Assembly: GCF_030848805.1 (NCBI RefSeq)
Contig: NC_092364.1
Span: 4,588,001 to 4,652,000 of the forward strand
Reading direction: 5' to 3'
Origin: Temnothorax longispinosus
Lineage: Eukaryota > Arthropoda > Insecta > Hymenoptera > Formicidae
Length of the DNA: 64,000 nucleotides
This document shows, piece by piece, positions 1 to 12,984 of the stretch. Below the pieces are notes generated by a model. That model was not told the origin of the DNA. It did not search any database and saw only the letters and a list, made by a program, of their open reading frames with translations. The position numbers and the translations under genes are program-made. Every line of letters begins with the position of its first letter. The first letter of the stretch is position 1.

Positions 1-726
1 TGAAGCTCATCTAATTAATAAACGTGACGCGGCGCAAAGCTTACTGGCGACGGAAATGTCGCTTGGATAAGTTCGCGACACATATTTTCTCCCAAATTGT
101 GGCAATTTTTTATTCTTTCAGGGATCACAGGACTCTGACAGAAGTAAAAATTAGTTTGAGAAGTTGTAAACAGTTGTAAATTAATAGGAGCATAAACATT
201 CTGTTATGTCCATTTTATAACGATATCTTAGTATAAAATTAGATTTTATGGTGCATATGAACATCATTGCCCATTTCAATTCTGTTACACGATTCAAACC
301 TTTATTAGTTTACAACTTTTTATAACTCCCCAAATTTTTCCTAATTTTTACTCCTGGAGCGCCAGGATCCTGCAACTCCTTAATGAGACCGAATCCAGTT
401 CTCTCGCTACGACGCACATCAGCTGCGTGCGAATGGAGTTTATAAGTATGTGCCGCCGCCGGCGCGCCGCCGAGACGCGAAAAGCGATCTTACTCGCGAA
501 ATGCGACACGTGAGATTTTCATGCGCGGTAAAAAACGTATCTCTCTGCGAGACAAGGAGCGCCTCGGGAAAATCTATTCTTGGTATAAACGCCAGGAAAG
601 TCAATAACCCGCGGCTTTCGGGAGGTGCCGTACATCTAGATATTTGCGCTCTGTACGCAATCACGCGTTTATATTAGCGTCAAACAAATGAACGTGCAAT
701 TTCCTCCTTATTGAATCGATAAAGAG

Positions 727-729
<3 letters not shown>

Positions 730-758
<29 letters not shown>
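730..758. repeat. (GA)n microsatellite
   Basis: An uninterrupted GA dinucleotide run of about 29 bases in non-coding DNA. Similar simple tracts occur at 8366-8404 (GA) and 9285-9313 (CT). Confidence 0.9.
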
Positions 759-3700
759 TGCTTAAAATATTTGGCGAAGTGAACCTTTCTCGAAGTGAGA
801 CGAGCGTAAATAAGCGCGTGGTAGGCGCGATAGGGCCGGAGAACCCTCGTGTTATAGCGCCCGTTTATACTATAAATATTATCGTTCTGCTTCTCTGTCG
901 CTATCGTTCACGCCCGCTGCTTCGGAGAGAGGTCAGGCGCGGAATATATTCGTGCGAACGGAACAAACACGTTTGTAATCGCGAGACGCTTTGTCCCGTT
1001 TGCTCAACGCTTTATGCCGCGCTCATTTCGCCAGTATATCGGAGTGTAATGTTACAGATAAATCTCGGCTTCCTTATGATACACGGATGCTTTATGCGGA
1101 ACGTATATTCGACTTCAACGAACTCGATCTTTCCTTGGCGACAATTTGATCGCGATATGCCGTTACTTCGGTTTTCAGCATCAAATATCTCGACGTGGCT
1201 ATCAAAAAGTTAAATCTCAAATTAAACATTCCATCAAAATAACACCTATTGTAATTAAACAAAGGGATCTGATTTTGTTTAACGAGATATTGATATTTGA
1301 AATATTATTTAAGTTAAATAATCGATATGTTTTTTAACGGTTTTAGCACGTTCTTTCTTTGTACTCGCTGTACTCGAAATAAAGCAATTACTCAAGCGTT
1401 TATTTTGGATTTGTCTCGCGTATATATTCCAGGTCAATTTACACAACCTTCATTAGCGGGGGTATTTTCAAGCGCTTAGCCTTAAATAATTCGCGTAAGT
1501 CCATTTTGGATAAATTAGACTTGTGTTTAAATACATTTTAAATTTGCTCGCTTTAAGTAAATTATATACCAGAGCTTACCCCCCCCCCCAAGTTTACGAC
1601 AGTAAAAGTAATTTTCCGCTTCCTCATGTAACGGAATATTTTTAATCTTTCTTAACTTTTCTTATATATAAAATTACCGGACGCGCAGTTTCATTCCGGC
1701 GAGGCTGCTCTTTTTTAATAACATTTTTTCACACTTGCCGTACTTAAACTAATCCGATTATTTAGCCCGCGCTTTGGCAGAGAGAAGCAGAAAATAGACG
1801 TAGAAAGTGCGGATTAAAAATAGAAGCCTTATTAGGGCTTATAAATAACTCCACGATGTTTTAATGCGGTCGTACTCCTGCACGGCAGTATAATAATAAA
1901 TCGGTCGCCGAAAGTATACTTGTGCAACTTTACGTTTCACGATATGAATACTTAGCGGTAATTTCGTAGAACGATCTTGAGAATAATAAAACGATCATTT
2001 AAATAATTACGATAAGAAAAGCTATAAATAAATGTGCTCGTTCTGAAAAATCGTGTCACTGTTTTTCTTCAAATCAAAAGTGCTTATACGCCTCTCTGTA
2101 TTTATAATTTCAGCATCAAAAGTCCTCGAGGGAATTCCGATGCTCCTTTACAGAAAAAAAAGGAATTAAGCATTAGGCCGCGCCTCTCGACGATCGATAA
2201 GGCTATGCAGCAGCAGTTCGCGTGCAACGTCGCAAACAGATAGATGATTTCTTCAAGGATAGATTAACACGTGCAGCGATTGGATATGATGCGAGGGAAA
2301 TCATTATTTCTCAAACGCGACTTAAATGCGAATCAAAGAAACGTTTACTTCCATCTTCTCCTCGGAAAAATCTTCAAGATTTAGTTGAATTGAAAAGAAA
2401 TGTCGGAGCGCGGCACGTAAGACGTCTTCCATTGTTTTCTTTAAGAACTTAATAAATGTCTGTACGAGTAGGAATATCTAATGAGTAGATACAAATAATT
2501 TATAATAATTTATGACGCTGTATAGTCTTCTACGTATTTCTTTTTCAATATGTTACATAAATTGAAATATTATGAGCACGCGTGCATTTGTGCCGAGATT
2601 TGCATTATCGTATATAAACGTCCTCGAAAATCTTATAATACTTTTTCGTATTGACATGCGCTTTAATTCGTGTTGCTATAAATATTTCCGCGCAATCGAT
2701 AGAAGGACACGCTTCTATCTAAAAATAAAGATAACCCGTGCTTTGCCGAGAAGGTTCGTGCGAAGAAAATGCTTCTGGACCACCGTCGCGCGGATGTAGG
2801 ACGCCCGATACCACCTTGAAATCGCACGACGATACTGCTCCTCGCTTCCCACAAGGACCGAATTAACTCCCCGTTGCGTTTCGCCTCTGCGGATTCGGGC
2901 GGCGCGCGCGCGCGAGACAATCCGCGAAAGAGACGGCAGAGCACAGCTGCGAAATATTTTCTTTTTTTTTTATCACCGCGACCAGGGACATCAAGAGAGC
3001 GCGAGAGGCGGGGAGGATCGACCTTCTCCGCGTTCCTCATGCGCGAAATATCGCGCACCGGTCTCGCCACCCGCCGCCGCCCGCGCCGTCGTCGTCGTCG
3101 TCGCACTGGTCGCACTGGTCGCACATGGCGTGTAAACAGTGCTAGCCCACGCCTATGTGTGGGCTACGTAAATTAAGTTCTTGCGCTGGAACATGTGCGG
3201 ACAATGCAAAATCGATTTTGACAACGCTCGCGATAGCCGGGCCTCTTTCCCACCCGTGTTTTCGACGCGAGGCTCTCGCGCCCAGAGAGAGGCGAGCTAC
3301 GCTGAAATTATTTTTCAACGTTAAATATTTGCCGGAGATAAATGTTCGCAACTTGGATTTCGGGCCGTTTTACATTTCTCGGACGTTTTACACGCCGGAG
3401 ATCGCACGGAGAGCGAGAGAGAGCGAGGATATTCGTGATATTCTATCGATACTCGAGTAGGTCGCAGGTGCTGGACGCTTCGCAGGGACAGCCTCGCGAC
3501 GAACGGCCTACGGATTCTCTCCGTTCTTCGCGAACACCAGGTAATTAATTATGCAAGCGAAAAACTAATACAAGCGCTTATGCATGACAAAGAAATTCGA
3601 CCGCCATCGCGGTTAAAAAATGCCTAATGACTCACGGGGACAATATTTATCCTTCGACAAATATACGACTACTCTCTTTGCTAAGTCACGTAATAAGTTT

Positions 3701-4795
3701 CGTGCTTATTCGTTGGCGAGTAGTTTATCACCCGGTCAATAGGTGCGATGTACCCGTTTGTAAACAGCTATTTACAGGTACAGGGGAGCGGGTATTTTGG
3801 GTATCACGCACGTGGGTCTCGATTGTCTTGGCTATTAGCCGGATACTCGTCAGGTACAGCGATCATCCGTTCTGAGAGCTCTAAAGCGCTCAACTAATCG
3901 ACAGAGTATTTATATAAAATGATTCAACAAAGACAGAAATAAGGAGAAAAGAAATATGAATAGAAGAATAGCAACCAACTTTCAATTGTAAATATGATAT
4001 GGAGTGTTTGGAGATTCCTGCCACATTTTCGTGCCAAAATGTCTGGTTTTAAACAATTGTTTTTTTTACCTTATAAAAACAGATAGAACTCGATTCTGTG
4101 CACAATTAATACTAAAATACTAAAAAATACAAGAAAATACAGGCAGCAAGCTGTACACAGAGCGGAGAGCGATTATTTGTATTTTTCTTCTCTTTCATAT
4201 CTAAAGGTAAAAACTCTCTTCGAACTCAACGTCCACTAGAATGTAATAAAAATTTATGTCTACGGTGAAAGGGATAAAGCCGCATTAAGAAATTGCATTC
4301 CTCCCTTTTCTCTCGCAACGGATTATTCTCTCGCTTTTCTAGCTCGTTATTATATTATCTCGTTTTATTTTGCCCACAATTGACTCAGAGACGCAGCTTC
4401 TTGCGTAATGACAAAATATCGCGTCGTGGCTTACGCAGGCCTCCCTATAGTCCGCGCGAAAAGACGCTCGTGTAAGCGCAACGCGTAGACACAATACGTA
4501 GAAAAAAAAACCACGTAGACGTAATTTCATAGTCTTATGGCATAATCGTGCCACGCGTCGTCGTGCTCGGCTCGCATGATTACCGCGCGAGTGCATGCGC
4601 AACTCCGCGATACCTTGGTCAGCTGAATTATCACGAGTAGTAACACAAATAATGCAACATGCGTGTAAAGCAACGAAGAAAAAAATTTGTTGAGAAAAAA
4701 ATCGAAGCACACGGTCCCATTAAAGACGTATAAAAAAAGAAAAATAACAGAAAGTATATGTATTCGTTTCGCCAATAATTAATAAACGAGAAAGA

Positions 4796-5032
4796 CTCTA
4801 TTTTTATATTCGACAACGTTTGGCTAATGTCGTGACAATTCGACCATTGGTTTTGGTCAGATTAATCGTCAAGACTTTTTCGACCGTTGGTCGTTCTAAA
4901 TTGATTTAAACTTCGATACTTTGATAAGATTAAATCAATTTAGAAACGACCCAAAACCCATGGACCCAATCTGACCAAAACCAATGGTCGAATTGTCACA
5001 TTAGCCGAACGTTATCGAATATAAAAATAGAA
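4796..5032. mobile_element. Palindromic MITE
   Basis: The two ends are inverted copies of each other: the left arm begins TCTATTTTTATATTCGA and the right arm is its complement, with further matches such as GACAATTCGACCATTGG. The arms run about 100 bp each and meet around a short AT-rich centre. There is no coding capacity, as expected for a non-autonomous DNA transposon. Confidence 0.75.
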
Positions 5033-7911
5033 AATAAAAATAGTTGATAAGCAATCGGAATGCAATTTTTAGTCGGTCACCTCATAAAATTCCAGTCGTG
5101 CCACGTATGTTTAAATTTCCAAATGTAATAAATTTTCTATTTATTTCTTTGAAACGAGAATTTGTTATGTAATTCAATCAACCGTGCTATTTTTGATTTA
5201 CAAAATCACAACTGAATAATTAGTATTTTATTAAATACAACATATTCTATACAATTCTATGAATGCGCGGTATCGACCTTTCGGTATTGACCAAAGTATT
5301 CACAATGAAATATTCTTTGCGCTTCGAGTCGTCGCGAATTATCAATCTAATATCAACGATAAGCAAAGATAATGTTCCCTCCCCGAGAGGCAGATATAAT
5401 TTGCAATTTAAAAGCGGCTTGATTATATAGTCCGACGTGCTGCCGTTTTCCGAGCCTGTTTTGTCTCGCGTGGCGCGCTTTTCGTGTGGTGCGCGCTGCC
5501 ACACGAAGGAAGTTAACGTGGCTTTTTAAATCCACACCGCAAACCGCCGAGGGGAGGCAATTCCGCTCCATCGATTATCCTTGTTTTCTCGAATTGGCGA
5601 CCGGCCACAACTGATTCACTCGCCCGGCGCGTTCACTCGCCTCGCCTCGCGACTTTCCACGGATTGTCCCGGGGCCCCGCGAGCAAGCACGACCGATAAA
5701 CATGTTTTCGCTCGCCGCGATCGCGAAAAATAACAGCGAACGAACTTATAGGCTCATTTCTCTGACACGTCAGTCGCTCTCCGTTCGAATTTCGCAGAAG
5801 TCGGCGATAAAAGCGGCACGTTTTAACGCCTTTCCGCGATTTCCCGGAATTTCTTCTCGCGCCGTCGCAAAATTATTCATTCTAGCGTAATAATAGCATG
5901 ACGTAGCACTTGAGTGAGAATCATTGAGAATTTTGGAAGAGAAGAGTCTCTTCTTTCCACTCAAAATTGATTCTAACAAATTTTTCCAATCGCAAGTAAA
6001 ATTGTGTTAATATTAATTCTATTTGGCTTTAATAATTTAATTAACTGTCAAATAATAATTTATTGTATAGCGCACTAATTACCGCGCCTGGCTCAATGTT
6101 ATTTGATTTTATTCAAGAGAGCCTTATATATATTTTTTACTTATTGTTAATTGACTATATCGTAATTATTATTAAACAAATAAACGGCAGGTCTCCGAGA
6201 AGAAACTATCTTTCTCTCTTACGACACCCCCAGAGGCCAAAGAATTCACTCTTTAATATGGATACGGTGCCTCGATCGCGAAACAAAAAAAAAGAAAAAA
6301 GTCGTCGCTAATTGTTGTCCTTCTGCCATAAACGGCGAGAGCGAGCGCTTAAAGTCCGCTCCTTCTACGCGCACACGCGATGACTAACAGAAATCCCACA
6401 ATGACACATTCGCACTTGACGGTGACGCAGAGCGCCGTATCGCGTGGATCGCGCTGTGAATTTTAACAGAAGTTCTCGTTTTACAAAAAAAAAAGAGAAA
6501 AAAAAAAACGAATTACTATCCGTCAAGCGCGAGAAAACGAGCGTAAGATCGGCCTGCAGTGTCTCAATCCGCGTCCTTCTATCGACAGCTCGAAACAATT
6601 CGCGGAGATCTCGCTTGTCTCTCGCCGAGGTAGAGGTGCACAAAAGATGGCCGTAGATACGGCGGCGGTTAATTAATATGCGAGATCACGAGGTAAGGAG
6701 GACAGTTCGCAGGGCAAAGACGAAACGGTAACGTAACCGACTATCGCAAGACACACACTTGCGTCACGTTATTTCGTGACGCAACGTGCCGCACGAGGCA
6801 CTGAATGTCACACAATCGCGTTGACAATGTCGCGTTTTTACCGAAGGCTACTACCGCGGCAGTCGCGGATTATCGTGGCAGGTGTCGGCGTTAAAACTAA
6901 TTAACGTCGCGCGCCCCCGAAAGTGAATTAGCGTGGCGAAATAGATCTGGAAAAACGGCGAGATGAAGGATTCTGCGGGAGGACGCGAGGCTGATCGACC
7001 GAACTATCACTCGCCGATCCGCGGTTAGCATTACCGGCACGCGTTTCAAAGAAGATAAAAAGCTGGAAAACACGGCGGTTCTTCAAGACTTTAAAACGAG
7101 TAACGTACAAACGTTGCTTTATCGGAAATATGCTTCCGAGATCTCCCGGGTTTCCTTTATTCGTCTGTTTAGACATTTCTCTTTGTACGCGCGACGCGGA
7201 AACATGTTTACAGTTTGAGGAGACGGATGAACTATCACACGACCGCGCGTGTACGTTGAGCTTTGGCTATGAATCACAAATCTCGAAGAGACTGGAGTTA
7301 AGGGTTAACAGAAATTCAAATTCGCTCATTTTCCCAAGCGTTGCCTAATACGCGTCGGTTTACGTTCTACGGTGTATTTCTTCATCTCATCTCTCGGCGA
7401 TCTCTTTTTACCGTCATTGAACGAGAGAGGGAAAAACGCGAGCTGGAAATTTATAAAACAAGCAATCAGCCTCTATAAATAATTCTCGCATTCGTTCGCG
7501 CTATTTTCATTTGGTTAATGGAAATATCACAGGATGTATCGGATAGCATTACCCCGTTGATATTTCCGTTCTTTCCAGTAACCTTCTGATTTTATCAATC
7601 TTGCATAATGATGATGCAACGCAAAAGGCTGCAAAGTAAGGCATTAGGAAGTATATAAACATCACTTTTTCTCAAGCTTGCGAGTTTAGATTAGTTAGGA
7701 GGGTAAAAATATCAAAGGGGCAGGAAATATTGTGCCTCTCTCGCATTTCCGTTCGACTGATAATCAACTCGCACTTTACGTAACAATAAAGATCAATAAA
7801 GTATAATAATATATCTTCGCGAATCATTCGCGTCGCCAAAATCGCTGTTAATTCTATTCGATGCCGCATCAGGTGTTCTCCACTCGGTTTAACGAGTACG
7901 TGAATCCTCTA

Positions 7912-8055
7912 GTGTCCATTTATACCAATGTAGATTAACTTTAATCGCGGTTTAACTTGCTTTTCATCTTTTTCTAGTTCTTAAAATTAGAGAAAGATAA
8001 AAGGTGAGTTAAACTAAGATCACACAGTTAATCTGCGTTGGTAGAAACGGACACA
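7912..8055. mobile_element. Palindromic MITE, GTCCATTT-ended family
   Basis: The left end reads GTCCATTTATACCAATGTAG followed by ATTAA; the right end is the approximate reverse complement, finishing near GGTAGAAACGGACAC. The centre contains TTTTTCTAGTTCTT and its complement. The same terminal sequence recurs several times at 43.8-44.5 kb, so this is one copy of a dispersed family. Confidence 0.7.
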
Positions 8056-8365
8056 AGTTTCAAAAAGGTCTTTCTTTAACAGCGTACATTCGTGTTTATC
8101 GAAAGTATTTTCTCAACGGCAGAGACGTGTCATACTCCCGCTATGATACTGCCCATGGCAACTGACACACGTACAGCTGTTCGTATCGCGAGGACACGCA
8201 CGCACGCACGCACACGTGCGTCGCGTTGTTCGGAGGAGGAAAAAGATCCGGCGTGCTACCTGCGCCTGAAACTGCCCCGGCAGGCACAAAGAAACGAGCG
8301 GCGGCGAATAGTAGTGGCTCTCGGGAGAGCCGGGCCAAGGAACACTGCGGCGAAGAGAAGCGAAG

Positions 8366-8367
8366 AA

Positions 8368-8404
<37 letters not shown>
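8366..8404. repeat. (GA)n microsatellite
   Basis: GAGAGA tract with a few interruptions inside a purine-rich block. Open frames across it encode Arg/Glu low-complexity sequence and are not genes. Confidence 0.85.
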
Positions 8405-8409
<5 letters not shown>

Positions 8410-9278
8410 AGGAGACGAAAGAGAGAAAGAGAGGGATCAACGACGGACGACGAGAGATCTCGAGGGAATTACGCGTGGCGGACCTGATCGAGGCACCGTA
8501 AGAAAACGAGGCAGAAGAAAAAATATCGAGGACCGAAAGTAAGCAAGCGAGAAAGAAAGAAAGAAGCGGATATCGACAATATGTTGCGCAGGGAATTACA
8601 TATACGTATAATACATGTGATAAAAAAATTACATATAAAATACAATAAAATCATACATTAATATTATGTAATTCTTTTCTTTGTATTTTTCTTTCCCCTT
8701 TTCTTTCTTCATCACTTTGCGTGATTCTTCAACACAATATTTCTTAACGTTTAAATTTGATCGACTTATAACGACCGGAACATCGATTGTGAATAAATTT
8801 ATAACGCGTTTATACCGTTTAACATTATTGATGTTGACAAAAAATTGCGTTGAGTCGGGAAAAAATACTACACGCGTGGATTAGAAAAAATTCTTGAATA
8901 TAACAAAAATTCGTCTAAAAACCGAAACCTATAAGAGAGTTTGCACTGTCGGTGGGAATTTCGCGAAGCAATTAAAGAACAGGAGAAAAAAAACTGACCG
9001 GAAAAGCTTCTTCCTTTTTATCATCGTCGACCGCCTACTTTGCAAACGTGCTTTTTACAACTTTTATAAAAATACCGTCGCTTTATCTATCTTATTACTT
9101 TACGTCGATATCCTCGCGTTTGCTGTTATCATTACGATTGTATTTTCTCCCCTCTACGATTTCTGTTTAGTCACACGCATTCTGGCGGGTCTTACCACGA
9201 ATAATAAAATAGATTCCTTTCTCCATCTTGCCTCCTCTCGCCGTCTCTTTCGTGTGTTTCGATCTCTTTCTTTCTCCT

Positions 9279-9284
<6 letters not shown>

Positions 9285-9313
<29 letters not shown>
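9285..9313. repeat. (CT)n microsatellite
   Basis: CT dinucleotide run preceded by a C-rich tract. A 298-codon frame crosses it but is low-complexity and unlike any family I know. Confidence 0.85.
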
Positions 9314-9317
<4 letters not shown>

Positions 9318-10559
9318 CCTACCGCCGCAGATGGCTGTCACTGTTCCACTTTACGGGAGCGCGATTTCCCGAGATATCCTCTACCTACTATACTACTACA
9401 CACCACCTCCGCCACCTCCTCCCGTCTCTCCCCCACCGTTTCTTTCTCGACTGCTCACCGCGGTATGCCAACCTTCCACTCCACCATATTTCTCTCGTGT
9501 ACTCGCACGAAGCAGCGGCGGCAGGAGGTGGTGTAGTGGAGGTGGATGGATCCGCGCTGCGGCCCCCACGGACGCCTACGAGAGCATACACGTATACAGG
9601 CGGTTTCAGGAGGATAGGTCGATACTTCGGGGCAGCAACGCTGCCGCGGGGTTATCGGTATACTCGAAGCGAAACCGGGGGAGAACGGACCTCTCCCTCG
9701 GTCGGAATTTCCGGCGGAATCTTATTTATAAGTCGGCAAAACGTCATCACTCTTCCGGAGATTTTAAATAGCATCGCTATCTTGAAGTGAAGCGTATGAA
9801 ATGTGTTGACAGAAGGTATGTGGAAGATGTACATGTGCGAAGAGACATTTTAACTGTATAAAGTATGGCTTGCATTTTAGGTCTGTTTCATTTTCGCACG
9901 CTTATCTCCTTTTATCGACTAGATTATCGTGGCAAATGTATCGGTATGCTATACGCGTGAATACTTAATAAATATATACGCGGCGATTTACGCGCGTTGA
10001 ATATTATAAAATATCTGAAGTAACAAAAGATCGAGAAGAATAAGATATCTGCGTTGGGAAACTTGAGAAACTCCGCGACTGATAAGATAAACGGAATGGC
10101 GACGTTGTGCTATTGTGAAAAAAAATGTTCGAGGAGCTCGCGTGTCCAATTTCGAATAATCTTCTACAATCGCGCATCGCGATTTGATAATAAGGGCCTA
10201 GAGGCATCTCAAATTTAACGCTTCAGCATTCCGAGCTTATAGCGTTCCGAGCGATAATAATGAACGAATAAATTCGCAATTTTTACATTAAAACAGTAAA
10301 CTAAGAAAACGATGAGATCGCCTTTTTCGTGTCTCGTCTGTAAATTCCTCGAACCAAAATGTCACTTTGTCTCGAAATATAATAATATCTAAGGATACCC
10401 AAGGAAAATATCTACCTAAAAATTAAGATAATAAAGTTATCCTTCTTTTTAATCTGATACGACGAATCAAAACACACCGAGCGGTTTTACATACAGATAA
10501 TCCTAAAAATGTGGCCTAAAATAACACGACGCTTCGTTTCCTTTATCTCTTTCCGAAGC

Positions 10560-11270
10560 AATCGACTGCCGCGTCTGGGACACCCGGTATACCGTGCACA
10601 CCGGGTGTATATGCACTTCGCCCCCCCTCTCTCTCTTTTCTTCCTCTTCCACCTCCTCTTCTCAGCGTCCAAAAGTGCACAGGCACGAAGGACGAGTCTG
10701 CACACGTTCGTTCTCTACCCGGGTCTCTATTCTGCCTTCCCTCCCTCCCTCTCATCCCCCTCTCGCTCTTTCGCTTCTTTCTTTACGGAGCCGGAGCATG
10801 GGGCGAGGTCCGATTCGAACGCACGTCGCGCTCGTGGGAAAAATAGAAGCGACAAGCAAGAGAGAGAGAGACACGCACCGCGTCGACCCCGGGCCTTCTG
10901 GGCGTCGCGGCGACGGATCTCTCCTTCGCCTCCACCTTCGGTGACGTTCCTACTCCGGATAATCGCCGCCCGACCGGGGAGGGCGACCGCGCTCACGAAA
11001 AACGAACGTCGGCGACGTGTGACGTGTGACGTCGCCGGATATCACGAACGTTTCAGCTGACCGACGATAATTCCTCGTGATTCATCCCGCGCCTTTGCGT
11101 TCCTTTGCGTTCCTTTCCGCCCGCCCGGCCTCCTGTGGTGCCGTCCTCTCTGCCTCGGTTCATCGAGTACTTACGCGTGTTTCTCGTCTCGTCTCGTTTC
11201 GTTTCCACGCGCGGAGAACGTGGACGAAGTCGACCGCGGTCGAGGGACGCGGGCGTTATTTCGTCCGATT
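10560..11270. promoter_or_regulatory. GC- and CpG-rich block, possible alternative promoter
   Basis: The block is markedly GC- and CpG-rich against AT-rich neighbours, with CT-rich tracts and no credible coding exon. It lies about 1.2 kb downstream of the midnolin-like first coding exon (minus strand), so it may be an intronic enhancer or alternative start region. No core promoter motif was identified; this is composition-based inference. Confidence 0.25.
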
Positions 11271-12468
11271 GAGAGAGAAAAAAAAAAGAGAGAAAAAAAA
11301 GAAACGGGATAAGAGGCAAGACATGTCGCGATCTGTCTTTAAGAGAAAAAAAAAGTATGTGAAGCATTATGCAAACGGCGATGAAACAAGTGTATTGTAC
11401 GCGTATTGTATTGCGTCGTCCTATAAATAATGCGGTACAAAAGGGAGCTTGATTTATTCTTCAGAACCGAAAGACTCTTATCGCCAGGGAACTGAAAACA
11501 TTAGAATGGGGAAAAAGTTGTAGATAATAATGGGCAGTACATTTTGAAACCGGGAAGTATATTTAGAATGAAAATTAAACTGTAAAAGTTTAATGTAAAA
11601 GTTTCTGTTTTGTGTTTCAGGATATATCTTTAAAAGACCGTGTTATTTATTTATGGGATGGGATCCGATGCGTAAATCGTGTGACTTTTACCTCCACGTA
11701 GTGCGACTTTGCATACTTTTTTCCGCGTAACGTTGAATATTGTGCCACGTTTCCCCAGTACTTTTCCTGCGCGAGCTTCTCCTCCGGTCGGAGTGCGATC
11801 GTTGCCGACAATTGTCCCGATTTAGGAGCGGGGAGCGTAAAAAGGCGCAGTTTAGAGCCTCAGAGGTGCGATCGAGATCTCCGATCTATTCTCCATCGCG
11901 ACTTTCTCTTCGAGTACCTTCTCGGACGAACTTTTGTCCTTTTTTTTTTGGCCTCGCTGAAAGCCCAAGAGCTTCATCGCGAGATACGATAAAACAGCGC
12001 GGTGAAGCAAGCCATGTGAAAAAAGGGCTGCGATCTTCAATCACACGCTTTTGTCAGTTGAATGTTAAATCAATCAATAAATCAATCTTTATTAACTTAT
12101 TAGCCAATAAATGTGAAATCTTGATTTACAAAAAATAACTTACTCATACCGTACGCTTATTGTCGGTCACGATTATTACATCCGTGGCCTCCGTCATCTG
12201 TTTTTCTCTCCGCTCCGTTTTAAAACGCGAGGGCGATCCGAAGGATCCGCGATTCCGGATCCCCAGAGTTGTGTTCTTCGTCGCGACGGGCGAGCGGGGC
12301 GAGTATTGCCCCCCCTCCCCCCTTTGTCCCCGTCTCTACCTCAACCCGAAAGAGAAATTCTCGAAGGAAATCGCCGAAAAATCGCGTCGACAGAATCCCC
12401 GACGAAAGGGGGGAAGGGGAAGAGGGAAGGGAGGGGGGAGAGGGAAGAATAAGAAAACCTTCACTCAC

Positions 12469-12980
12469 CTCTCGCGATGCAGCAGGCAGATGCGCTCCTT
12501 GGCGACCTTCAGCTTCTTGGAGATGATCTTCTTGAGATTCTCCACGGTGTCGTTGCGGTCCACCGCGAGCTCGAACTGGCCGCCGGTGGTCGGCGTGATG
12601 CACACGGTGATCTCGTCCCGGTCGGCGGCCGCGGCCACGCAGCCACACCCCGGCTGCGGGGCCGGCGGCAGCTGCGGCTGCGGATGCGGCGGCGGCGTCA
12701 GCGGCTGCGACGACGACGACGTCGTCGTCATCGTCGGGCAGGAGGTAGTAACAGCATCAACGGCGGCGCGGGGTTCCGGGGACGCGGCCCTTATCGAGCC
12801 CCGGTTATCGCGGCGGCACTCGACGGCGGCGTCGCCCGTGGTAGGGGCGGCGGGGGCGGCACTCGCGTCGTCATCGTCGATCGTCCGCATCTTCGAGGCG
12901 GCGGCGGCGGCGTCGTCCGCGCTCTCGCTTCCCATCGCCGCTACGTCCGACGTTCGCGGCGGGCCCGCGGTGTCGTCCAT
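12469..12980 (-). CDS. Midnolin/stuxnet-like protein, first coding exon (partial gene)
   Basis: First coding exon of a ubiquitin-like-domain protein resembling midnolin (stuxnet in Drosophila), nuclear proteins linked in the literature to ubiquitin-independent proteasomal turnover. The ATG at 12980 opens about 120 residues rich in Ala, Ser, Asp, Pro and Gln, then a ubiquitin-like segment at about residues 123-171 with the pattern ITVCITPTTGGQFELAV, then NDTVENLKKIISKKLKV and ERICLLHRE. The frame then meets a canonical donor (AG|GTGAGT) after two bases of a codon, so the domain is interrupted by an intron and the rest lies to the left, not found here. The frame stays open upstream of the chosen ATG, so a longer N-terminus is possible. 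Family assignment rests on the ubiquitin-like half-domain only; another UBL protein is possible. Confidence 0.7.
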
Positions 12981-12984
12981 CCTG

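Larger units (their letters stand above)
1..12468. other. Long stretch without recognisable exons, probably intron or flank of the midnolin-like gene
   Basis: I see no convincing coding exon on either strand. Open frames here are low-complexity readings of GA/CT tracts or of GC-rich DNA without family similarity. The stretch lies downstream of the splice donor of the midnolin-like first coding exon, so it is most simply a first intron of more than 12 kb, with later exons beyond the left edge. It contains (GA)n tracts near 730-758 and 8366-8404, a (CT)n tract near 9285-9313, two palindromic MITEs listed separately, and a GC-rich block at 10560-11270 that could be an alternative promoter. Confidence 0.5.

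Noticed and set aside
8894..9790. 298-codon plus-strand open frame
   Set aside because: It crosses a (CT)n tract and encodes Ser/Leu/Arg low-complexity sequence with no recognisable domain.
10509..11060. 183-codon plus-strand open frame
   Set aside because: Pro/Ser/Arg-rich reading of a CpG-rich block; the overlapping frames look equally plausible, a sign of composition and not coding.
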